From positions 1 to 58,651 of the forward strand of contig JADKGD010000011.1 of assembly GCA_016717145.1 (NCBI GenBank): DNA of 58,651 nt, written 5' to 3'. This document shows positions 28,536 to 35,956 of this stretch, piece after piece. Source of the stretch: Saprospiraceae bacterium. Lineage in GTDB: Bacteria > Bacteroidota > Bacteroidia > Chitinophagales > Saprospiraceae. The notes under the pieces were generated by a model. The model saw only the letters and a program-made list of their open reading frames with translations. It searched no databases and was not told the origin of the DNA. Within the stretch, counting starts at the first letter, position 1, and each line of letters begins with the position of its first letter. A program made the position numbers and the translations under genes.

Positions 28536-28811
28536 ATGCAACTCCATTTCGGACATTACAGAGAAGCAAAGTTATTGATCGATGAAGCTTTAAGCAAAGG
28601 TTTATTGCCTGATGCAAAATCATCAAAAATATTATCCGATTTTACAGGCGATTCTTATCGTCTCATTTTTGAGGAAGGTTTTGATTCATTAGCTGAATAT
28701 GAAGAATCACTGACGGCAAGTATGGATAAAAATGACTGGAAGGCATGGTATATAAAATTCAAAGTACATATATTATCATCGCACCGGGAGATATTAAAAG
28801 TAGTCAGGTAA
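28536..28811 (+). CDS. NIPSNAP-like small conserved protein
   Basis: 91 residues: MQLHFGHYREAKLLIDEAL, then DSYRLIFEEGFDSLAEYEESL, then WKAWYIKFKVHILSSHREILKVV. The pattern (a helix that spans substrate or reporter residues, then a beta strand, then W..WY..F) is that of ferredoxin-like alpha-beta barrel proteins such as NIPSNAP/EthD relatives. Function unknown. No promoter is obvious; the frame upstream holds a stop at 28509-28511, so ATG 28536 is the first start. May be a shortened copy. Confidence 0.55.
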   Translation: MQLHFGHYREAKLLIDEALSKGLLPDAKSSKILSDFTGDSYRLIFEEGFDSLAEYEESLTASMDKNDWKAWYIKFKVHILSSHREILKVVR

Positions 28812-28962
28812 TATTGAACCAAACTTCAGGTGTGTATAACATTTTGCACTTCTTTCAGGAAAAGTATGAAGACTGGTAAAACATACTTTTAAGAATTTGT
28901 CTGGATGGAATATTTCCTCTATTTACCCCCGGCCGTTGAAGGGGAATGCTATCCACTTATCA

Positions 28963-29007
28963 GACGATTTGACCGAGGAGTGCGTAGCAACCCTTGAGCA
29001 AATCGTC
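28963..29007. other. long hairpin, possible RNA element
   Basis: GACGATTTG (28963-28971) is repeated inverted as CAAATCGTC (28999-29007) with a 27-base loop. The surrounding block 28920-29200 is visibly richer in G and C than its neighbours. It lies past the 55-residue frame downstream of the TonB receptor and could be that operon's transcript end or part of a dispersed element. Confidence 0.4.
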
Positions 29008-29034
29008 ATGCAATCTTCAGCCGAATTATTTAGT

Positions 29035-29202
29035 TCATTTTGCCTGCACACTGACCCCTGATGGGGAGATCAGCCCATCGATGAGAGGTTTTTCTGGGGC
29101 GTCCCCTGTAAGTAATGAGCCTACCTGCTTATGGAGTCGGATAGGGGTAGCTAAACTTTCCATATGGTGTCCCTTTAAGGTTAAAAATCTTAATTCAGCC
29201 AT
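29035..29202 (-). CDS. 55-residue ORF coupled to the TonB receptor
   Basis: ATG follows the receptor's TAA directly (TAAATG), so ribosomes can pass from one to the other. The 55 residues start MAELRFLTLKGHHMESLA and include GSLLTGDAPEKPLIDGLI; no membrane segment, no Cys. Base composition is more GC-rich than the receptor gene. I cannot assign a family. Either a small partner of the receptor or the coding part of a short dispersed element that happened to land here. Confidence 0.45.
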   Translation of the reverse strand: MAELRFLTLKGHHMESLATPIRLHKQVGSLLTGDAPEKPLIDGLISPSGVSVQAK

Positions 29203-31596
29203 TTAAAAACTATACTCAGCACCAATAGTTACCCATCTTGGCAAACCCAGACGAATTCCCTGGGGTCTCCTGGAAACGATATATCTTTCATTGGTTATGT
29301 TTTTTACAGAAAGAGAAAAAACAGTATTCCATTTTTTGATCACATAGCTTAAATTTCCATCAAGTGTATGATAAGCAGGAATTAATCCTGTACGACCATC
29401 TGGTGCCGCTTCAATCGTATTCAATTCATCCGTATATTGTTTAGCCACAAAATTTGAACCAATGCGAAGGGATAATCCAAAAATTGTTTCTAAGATTATT
29501 CCTGAATTGACCAGCCAATTTGGCGCATAAGGTGTATTCCGTCCACTTATATTTTCTCCGTTTTTTATCCTGTCACCGGTGAAATGTGCATCAACATAGG
29601 TTACACCGGAATTGATCACCAATGTTGTTTTTGTCCATCCCATCATTTCTGAGATGTTGCATTGTAACGCACTTTCCACGCCTTGGTGCAATGTGGATCC
29701 ACCGTTGATCAATCCAACACCTGTGCCTCCACTCGACTCTGATACCGGTATGACCTGATTGCTGAAATCCATATGAAAAGCTGTCACTTCCATTTGAATT
29801 CCCTTAATAAGGTTTGTTCTTAAGCCCAGTTCCAGATTTATACTTTTTTCAGCAGAAAGGTCATATACATCACCTACATCGGATATGGCATCCTTGGTAC
29901 GCGGTGGTGCAAAACCGGCATGTATACCACCAAATAAATTCAGTCCGGTTAAAGCTGTCCAGGTAAAACCTGCCCCCGGGATCAATTGGGTAAGGGCGTT
30001 TGATTTGTTCAAGACGGTATCACGTATTTGGCTTTGGTTATTGATTAAAAAACTTCTTCTATTAATGTCCCTTCCATACCTAAAATGTTCCAGACGAACA
30101 CCGTAATGGAACTCCAGATCAGTCCTTATTTTTGTCAATTGATGCACGTACATACTAAGCGCACTCCCTGGTCTTGATTCATCCTCTACCAGTGCCCCTG
30201 AACTGACGTTTGGTTGGCTTCCATTGACACGTTGTTCATTAGCTTTTTCATATAAATAGCGTGCGCCGGCTTTTAACTTATGGCTCATACTTAAGCTGCC
30301 ATATTCATGAATCATACCTGTTTCCATCCCTGCTACTTCAAATTGACGGTTTCTATTGCCGGTAGAAGATCTCATATATATCGCACCGCCCACAATAGCT
30401 TCATCGCCCCATGTGACACCTGTCCAGTTGGAAGGTTTGACATTACCTACCGTATTTGATATAAAATCCTGTCGTCTCCAGTTTCTGGATGTAGTATATG
30501 CAAAAAATGAAGATTTTAATTGTGTTTTACTATTCCATTGATACGAATGCTGAAGGCTAAAAGAATATCTGTCTATCTTGAGTAAATCGTTTGGTGCCAT
30601 ATGGACAAAGTCCTGATTACCGGCATTGTACATGGTTTGTGTCATACCAATATATGTCGCATTGGAACGTTCTTTATATAAACCTGCCTTAATCAAAATC
30701 ATAGATTTTTCATTAAAGTTTATAATCAATTTTGCGTTCGAGTCGGTAATATCAAATTGTGTTAAGCCTAGTTTGTCCGCTCTTTTTTTAAGTACTGTAA
30801 TATTGTAGCCGATTTTCCCGTGGGTATTGCCATAATTGAGCAAAGCATTCCACAAATTTCCTTGACCTGTTTGAATCTTCAATTTTCCGGTCGATTCGGC
30901 AGGTGGCTTATGGGTAAGATAATTGATAACGCCACCTATGGTTTGTGGTCCGTAAAGGATTTGTCCTGAGCCTTTTAAAATTTCAATCCCTGCCATACGA
31001 TCGATGGCAGGTGTGTAGTACATTTCAGGTTCTCCATATGGCGCTAAGGCTACAGGAATACCATCTTCCAGTACTAGTAACGATCTGCTTCTGTCGGGAT
31101 CCAGACCCCTGATGCCTATATTGATTCTCAAGCCGGCACCTTCCTCATCAACTACGTGAAGTCCCGGACTTCGCCTGAATACTTCATTACCTGAAATAGG
31201 ATTAATTTGTTTTATTTCTGCAGTGCCGATATAGGAAGCAGAACCGGGTATTCTGGAAAACAAACGATCCGTTTTTCCCATAATTAGCACCTCCGGCATT
31301 AAAAGTGCATCATCTTCAAAGCTGATTTGTATGTCAATGACTGTATCATCAACGATTTCAATGGTTTTGGTCGTTGTTTTGTAGCCTAAAGAAGAGATTT
31401 TCAGCACGTAGCTACCTTTGGGAATATCGGGCAGTTCAAATTTTCCGTCAAGGTTTGTGGTGGTATGTATAATGGTTCCTTCAACATGGACTAGAGCGCC
31501 AATAACCGGTTCGCCATTTTTAGAAAATACGGTGCCTGTAACCGTTGGTTTAAGTTCAAATACAGGATGTAGTGCCAGGGAGACATTAACAAACAT
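29203..31596 (-). CDS. FecA-like TonB-dependent outer-membrane receptor
   Basis: 797 residues. A carboxypeptidase-regulatory-like module comes first (GTVFSKNGEPVIGALVHVEG, residues 20-40, to about 100), then the plug (about 110-235: IRGLDPDRSRSLLVLEDGIP, PYGEPEMYYTPAIDRM, LKGSGQILYGPQTIGGVINY), then a beta-barrel ending in aromatic GAEYSF. The plug motifs are closest to FecA, the ferric-citrate receptor family, so iron-chelate uptake is likely but the ligand is inferred. The first in-frame ATG leaves a stunted signal peptide; an ATG at 31637 in another frame followed by a one-base shift would restore a longer one. Promoter and palindrome at 31670-31720. Confidence 0.85.
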   Translation of the reverse strand: MFVNVSLALHPVFELKPTVTGTVFSKNGEPVIGALVHVEGTIIHTTTNLDGKFELPDIPKGSYVLKISSLGYKTTTKTIEIVDDTVIDIQISFEDDALLMPEVLIMGKTDRLFSRIPGSASYIGTAEIKQINPISGNEVFRRSPGLHVVDEEGAGLRINIGIRGLDPDRSRSLLVLEDGIPVALAPYGEPEMYYTPAIDRMAGIEILKGSGQILYGPQTIGGVINYLTHKPPAESTGKLKIQTGQGNLWNALLNYGNTHGKIGYNITVLKKRADKLGLTQFDITDSNAKLIINFNEKSMILIKAGLYKERSNATYIGMTQTMYNAGNQDFVHMAPNDLLKIDRYSFSLQHSYQWNSKTQLKSSFFAYTTSRNWRRQDFISNTVGNVKPSNWTGVTWGDEAIVGGAIYMRSSTGNRNRQFEVAGMETGMIHEYGSLSMSHKLKAGARYLYEKANEQRVNGSQPNVSSGALVEDESRPGSALSMYVHQLTKIRTDLEFHYGVRLEHFRYGRDINRRSFLINNQSQIRDTVLNKSNALTQLIPGAGFTWTALTGLNLFGGIHAGFAPPRTKDAISDVGDVYDLSAEKSINLELGLRTNLIKGIQMEVTAFHMDFSNQVIPVSESSGGTGVGLINGGSTLHQGVESALQCNISEMMGWTKTTLVINSGVTYVDAHFTGDRIKNGENISGRNTPYAPNWLVNSGIILETIFGLSLRIGSNFVAKQYTDELNTIEAAPDGRTGLIPAYHTLDGNLSYVIKKWNTVFSLSVKNITNERYIVSRRPQGIRLGLPRWVTIGAEYSF

Positions 31597-31669
31597 AAAA
31601 AAGCTGAAAAAATAAGGGGAAAAACGCTACAATACATGATTCTTTATTTGGATTTATTCTAAGTAGGCA

Positions 31670-31720
31670 CAAATGTATATTTTAGGACTTACATTTTCAA
31701 ATTATTTAGATTAAATCTAA
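31670..31720 (-). promoter_or_regulatory. promoter and 7-1-7 operator-like palindrome of the FecA-like gene
   Basis: Reading the minus strand: palindrome TTAGATT-T-AATCTAA (31706-31720), then TTTG (31698-31701), exactly 20 bases, then TACATTTG (31670-31677). Both promoter boxes match the Bacteroidota consensus. A 7-1-7 palindrome touching the -33 box looks like a Fur- or DtxR-type iron operator, as expected for an iron-chelate receptor. Confidence 0.7.
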
Positions 31721-31924
31721 TTATAAATAATATTTCATATTCATCGCTTACAGCACGAGCCTGAAAAGATACCCGTTTTATACATAGCTTTGGAAACCAG
31801 ATGTTTCCTATTGAAACCTGTATGTTTATTTTTATCCTGAAAGTTTATTATTTTTAGGCTAAAATAGTGACGACAACGATCGAAGCCTTAGGGTTAACTC
31901 AATACTATGTCAATATCAAATAAA

Positions 31925-32476
31925 ATGATAGATATTAATGCCTATATTTCAGATCTTCCTCCTGGCTGATAAATCTGTATAAACCACTCCTGGGATCTAA
32001 TTAATGAATTGGATAATACCATTTCCAATGAGTTTTTTAACTTTCCGATCAATATCTCATTAAAGACAATATAGCCATTCATAAAGATGCGATCATTGTT
32101 GTTTTAGCGGTGCCCATGCTTATCTAAGGGGCCCAATATTTTTGGGTAAAGCCGTAAAAATAGGACCAGGGTGAGAAATCAAACAATCCATCATTTTGGA
32201 CAAATCGGCTGTTGCCCATTTTAATTATATTGGCAATAGTTTAATCGGTAAAAATGTAAATTTTGAAGCTGGTGCCATATGTGCCAATCACTATAATGAG
32301 CGAGAAAACAAAACATTTTCATAAATATAAATAAAACCATTATTGATACTAAGATGAATAAGTTTGGATCGTTGGTCGGAGACCATTCAAAAATTGGTGC
32401 CAATGCAGTATTATCGCCGGGGACTATATTAAAAAGGGGAAGTATTGTGAAACGTCTGCAGTTAATAGAGCAGTGA
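31925..32476 (+). pseudogene. left-handed beta-helix sugar-nucleotide enzyme, decayed
   Basis: Pieces in three frames read MIDINAYISDL, DNIAIHKDA, SGAHAYLRGPIFLGKAVKIGPG, AHFNYIGNSLIGKNVNFEAG with ANHYNEREN, then MNKFGSLVGDHSKIGANAVL and SPGTILKRGSIVKRLQLIEQ. The Gly/Ile-rich hexapeptide pattern forms an LpxA-like left-handed beta-helix, as in GlmU-related or thymidylyltransferase-like proteins of Bacteroidota. At least four breaks, including internal stops and lost bases, spread over 550 bases. This is well beyond a single error, so true decay is likely. The stop is at 32474. Confidence 0.7.
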
Positions 32477-32545
32477 AGAAGACAACATAATTTCGTAATG
32501 TTTTATATAAAAATTTATTCAATCAAAACATACACCAAACCTTAA

Positions 32546-32899
32546 ATGGACATAAAAACTTACATTAAAAATCAAACCCCTGAAAGACAAAATATATTAA
32601 CCTATATTCATGAAACTATATTGGAAACTGATACTCATGTAACGGTAGAAATAGAGTCCATGATGGGAAAAGAGATGATCGTATAAAGGTAAAAATGAAA
32701 ATGGGGTTTAAAAAATATGGTTAGACGCCAGCCAATTTATGCCCCGCAAGTAAGGCTAGTATAAGACTTTATTACTTCTACCAGTTTGAAAGGCTGTATT
32801 AATTTTGTCAAAGAAGACGATATGCCAATAGATGTTGTCAAACAATTGATTGTAGATTGTTCGAAAGTAGATCTCCAAAAATTAAAGAAACTTATATAA
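32546..32899 (+). pseudogene. DUF1801 / YdhG-like protein, decayed
   Basis: Starts MDIKTYIKNQTPERQNIL, continues VEIESMMGKEMIV, then has several shifts and stops, and ends CINFVKEDDMPIDVVKQL then KVDLQKLKKLI, which is the DUF1801/YdhG C-terminal helix pattern. The middle domain is scrambled and shortened. Function of the family is unknown (iron-binding frataxin-like fold has been suggested for relatives). A relic. Confidence 0.6.
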
Positions 32900-33109
32900 A
32901 CGAACGAAATTCCAGGAAACCATAAATCACCCGTCCGTAAAATACTACCTATTTGAAGTTAATGGGTAAGGCATTTTCAATATAAAAAAGTATATAGATA
33001 TTAAAACCAAAAATAATTCAGCCACCAAGGAAAATCAAATCCTAACTTTAGCCTGAACCAAAAAAACATAAAACATCACTATTAATTAGTGCAAAATTAA
33101 TTTTATCGC

Positions 33110-33117
33110 TATTTTTG
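33110..33117 (+). promoter_or_regulatory. possible -7 element of the FG-GAP gene
   Basis: TATTTTTG matches TAnnTTTG and lies 80 bases before ATG 33198; no clear -33 TTTG. Confidence 0.3.
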
Positions 33118-33197
33118 GTTTCACGATATATTAGCAATCAAATTGAACATATGGTGTGTAATAATTTATAATTACGAAATTTCAATAAATATTTTTT

Positions 33198-34598
33198 ATG
33201 AACAAAATTTTTCTTCTTTGTTATTTATCCTGTCTTGTTTTCAATAATGTAATACATGCCCAATATTTTAAGGCGGTAAAAACAATAACCAGTAGCAATG
33301 GTATTTGTGGTGGCGTCTCTTTTGCAGATATAAATGGTGACGGCAAAAAGGATATCATTGCAACAGGCTCAACAATCAACTTGGTGTGGAGTAAAAATAC
33401 CGCTAATAATGTTTTCCTTACAATGACCCAAATCCATGATGGTTCCATTTTTGGAGATGCATTGGATGTTGCTGATGTCGATAAAGATGGCGATATGGAT
33501 ATCATCAGTGCAGTCTCGTATCCAAATAAGATTATTTTTTCCAAAAACAAGGGTAATGGGACATTTGAAAATATTGAAGTTAATACATCAATAGAACCCG
33601 TGGAAGATCTGGAACTCGCCGATCTTGATAATGACGGGAAACTGGATATTATTTTTAGTACCTACAATGCTTCGAATGATTTTGACCAGGTACAATGGCT
33701 TAAAAATCTGGGTTCAGATCAATTTTCCGGTGTACAAACCATTTCATTAAATGTGAAAGATCCGAAAAAACTATTTTGTACAGATTTGACAGGTGATGGT
33801 TTATTAGATGTAATCGTTGTATCCTATTTTGATAAAAATTTCTCCTGGCATAAAAATTTAGGAGGCGGTATATTTTCTGATAAAATAGTCATTAATAACA
33901 CAGCAGCATATAATAATTGTGTCACCGCCGCGGATTATGATGGTGACGGTGATCAGGATATCCTGGTAGGTAATGGTGATGGTTCGATTAAAAAATATTT
34001 ACTTTGGTATGAAAATGATGGTACCGGTTTTTTTACACCAACCACAAATCTAACAAATGATGGTGGATATTGGGATGTAAAGTGTGCTGATTTGGATGGA
34101 GATGGTGATATGGATGTCGTAACCGGGGACGTTGTAAAAAAAAATGTCAAAATATTTTTAAATAAGAATTCAGGCAAAATATTTGAAGAACAGATTATAG
34201 CATCCGGACTGGGATATGTTCGGGATATTGATATTGCTGATGCTGATGGTGATGGTGATCCCGATATTACCATCGTCACATCACTCCAGGATCTTGTCCT
34301 TTTTTTCGAAAATATTATTCCGCAAAGCACCAGTGTGATCAATCAAACCAAAGACATTTCATTGGTCGAAGTGTGGCCTAATCCTGCATTGGATAAATTT
34401 TCAGTACATTTTACATCTTCCAATTTACCTGCCATCATGCAGATATATGATATCAATGGTCAATTGAAAACCTCATTGGAAACATCTGATCATTTCACTA
34501 ATGTCGAAACTACCAATTGGAATGCAGGTAAATATTTTATAGTGATTAAAGACAAATCAAAAAAAACAATTGGTAATAAAGTTTTAATTATTCCTTAA
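33198..34598 (+). CDS. secreted FG-GAP/VCBS repeat protein with T9SS tail
   Basis: 466 residues. Signal peptide to about residue 22 (ends VIHAQYF). Then seven FG-GAP-type blades, each with a calcium-loop motif: DINGDGKKDI, DVDKDGDMDI, DLDNDGKLDI, DLTGDGLLDV, DYDGDGDQDI, DLDGDGDMDV, DADGDGDPDI. Seven blades make a complete beta-propeller like the integrin alpha head. The last 75 residues (VEVWPNPALDKFSVHF to GNKVLIIP) are a T9SS type A sorting tail, so the propeller is exported and anchored on the surface or released. Function probably calcium-dependent binding; no enzyme domain seen. Single gene. Confidence 0.88.
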   Translation: MNKIFLLCYLSCLVFNNVIHAQYFKAVKTITSSNGICGGVSFADINGDGKKDIIATGSTINLVWSKNTANNVFLTMTQIHDGSIFGDALDVADVDKDGDMDIISAVSYPNKIIFSKNKGNGTFENIEVNTSIEPVEDLELADLDNDGKLDIIFSTYNASNDFDQVQWLKNLGSDQFSGVQTISLNVKDPKKLFCTDLTGDGLLDVIVVSYFDKNFSWHKNLGGGIFSDKIVINNTAAYNNCVTAADYDGDGDQDILVGNGDGSIKKYLLWYENDGTGFFTPTTNLTNDGGYWDVKCADLDGDGDMDVVTGDVVKKNVKIFLNKNSGKIFEEQIIASGLGYVRDIDIADADGDGDPDITIVTSLQDLVLFFENIIPQSTSVINQTKDISLVEVWPNPALDKFSVHFTSSNLPAIMQIYDINGQLKTSLETSDHFTNVETTNWNAGKYFIVIKDKSKKTIGNKVLIIP

Positions 34599-34738
34599 TA
34601 TTCAAATTAATATAAAAATATTTCTCAAATGATGTGATATATTTATCTAATAATGGCATATATATTTATCTGTAAATTCATTTTGTTAGAAATAGAATAA
34701 TCATTACTCTTTTTATTAAGTTTTATATTTCAAAATGA

Positions 34739-35176
34739 ATGACATCAAAAATTAATATCAGAAATGCAAAAAAAAAGGATCTGGCTTTTGTCCACAACGC
34801 CGTGTGTATGCTTGAAAATGAAGTTCTTGATGCTGTAGACTTTAAGCGTATCTTTTTGGAGAATATTACCAATCCTAGTTTCGAATATTACGTTGCTGAA
34901 GAAGAAGGCAAGCTTATTGGTTTTATTAGTTTTCACAGTCAGAACTTATTACATCATTGCGGTCTTGTGGGAGAAATTCAGGAATTTTATGTTGACACAA
35001 AACATAGAAACCAAGGTGTCGGTAGCGCATTGGTACAAAAAGTAAAGGACTATGCAGAGCAACACAATTTAAAAAGTATAGAGGTAACAACAAATAAAAG
35101 CCGTGTAGAAAACACCATCATTTATAAAAATCTTGGATTTAATCTGAGTCATGATAAATTCACTTTATATCGTTAA
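34739..35176 (+). CDS. GNAT-family N-acetyltransferase
   Basis: 145 residues. Full GNAT fold: N-terminal INIRNAKKKDLAFVHN, the central strand IGFISFHSQ, strand EIQEFYVDTKHRNQGVGSAL with the acetyl-CoA pyrophosphate-binding Q-x-V-G-S pattern (residues about 83-98), and SLEVTTNKSR-like IEVTTNKSRVENTIIYKNLGF typical of the RimI/PA4866 side. The acceptor is unknown. ATG 34739 is chosen because an ATG four bases upstream runs into a stop. Stand-alone. Confidence 0.85.
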   Translation: MTSKINIRNAKKKDLAFVHNAVCMLENEVLDAVDFKRIFLENITNPSFEYYVAEEEGKLIGFISFHSQNLLHHCGLVGEIQEFYVDTKHRNQGVGSALVQKVKDYAEQHNLKSIEVTTNKSRVENTIIYKNLGFNLSHDKFTLYR

Positions 35177-35306
35177 ATATGTACTTGAAAAGGAGATTAG
35201 GAATGAACAGGATGGACAATATTGGAAAAACAAATAAATTAATTCGTAAAATATATTAAATAAATTAAAAATATATAAATTATTAATATAAAGGCATCTA
35301 TTCAAA

Positions 35307-35915
35307 ATGATAAAAAAACACTTTACACTAATCGGGATGATTTCATCTGTTTTGCTTATTGCTACATCGTCTTTATATTACCCAGGTGGATCACAATCAG
35401 ATAGAAAGGCCATCGGGTATGATATAAAACACAACTACCTGTGCAATTTATTTAATGAAACAGCCATAAATGGCCAAAACAATGCTTCAAGGCCCTTTGC
35501 CATCGCAGCCATGTTTTTACTTTGTGCAAGCGGTGCGATATTTTTTGAACGATTTTCTAAAAAAATTCCTGCTTCGTCTTCAGCAACAATTATAAAGTAT
35601 TGCGGATTCGCATCGATGGCAGCAGCATTTTTGGTGGTGACTCCATATCATGATGTGATGACGACAATAGCCAGCATTTTTGCTTTGATAGCCTTATTTT
35701 ATATCACCGTGTTTATTTTCAAATCAAAATTGATGCGGTTTAAAATTTTAAGCATTATCAGTTTGTTGATTTTGTATCTCAATAATTACATTTATTATTC
35801 GGGGCATTTATTGGATTTATTACCCATCATGCAAAAAATCAGTTTTTTATTTATTGTTTTATGGATGTTGGGTTTGGAATATTTTACCAAAAGTTCGGAT
35901 TTTGGAAACCAATAA
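35307..35915 (+). CDS. six-helix membrane protein, DUF998-like
   Basis: 202 residues with about six membrane helices (TLIGMISSVLLIATSSLYY, FAIAAMFLLCASGAIFF, FASMAAAFLVVTPY, TIASIFALIALFYITVFIF, ISLLILYLNNYIYYSG, ISFLFIVLWMLGLEYF). The spacing and the HNYLCNLF and TPYHD stretches between helices resemble DUF998-type proteins of unknown function. Convergent with the fibre array; the 41-base gap between them contains TGGAAAATATTTCCCA, a near palindrome that may end transcripts from both sides. Confidence 0.7.
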   Translation: MIKKHFTLIGMISSVLLIATSSLYYPGGSQSDRKAIGYDIKHNYLCNLFNETAINGQNNASRPFAIAAMFLLCASGAIFFERFSKKIPASSSATIIKYCGFASMAAAFLVVTPYHDVMTTIASIFALIALFYITVFIFKSKLMRFKILSIISLLILYLNNYIYYSGHLLDLLPIMQKISFLFIVLWMLGLEYFTKSSDFGNQ

Positions 35916-35956
35916 ATGGAAAATATTTCCCACATATATTTGCCCTTCTGTTGCCT

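Noticed and set aside
28994..29206. 70-residue plus-strand frame
   Set aside because: Opposite the coupled 55-residue minus-strand frame, which has a better start context; no motif.
29885..31615. Several plus-strand frames opposite the TonB receptor
   Set aside because: Shadows of the receptor gene; composition and lack of motifs argue against them.
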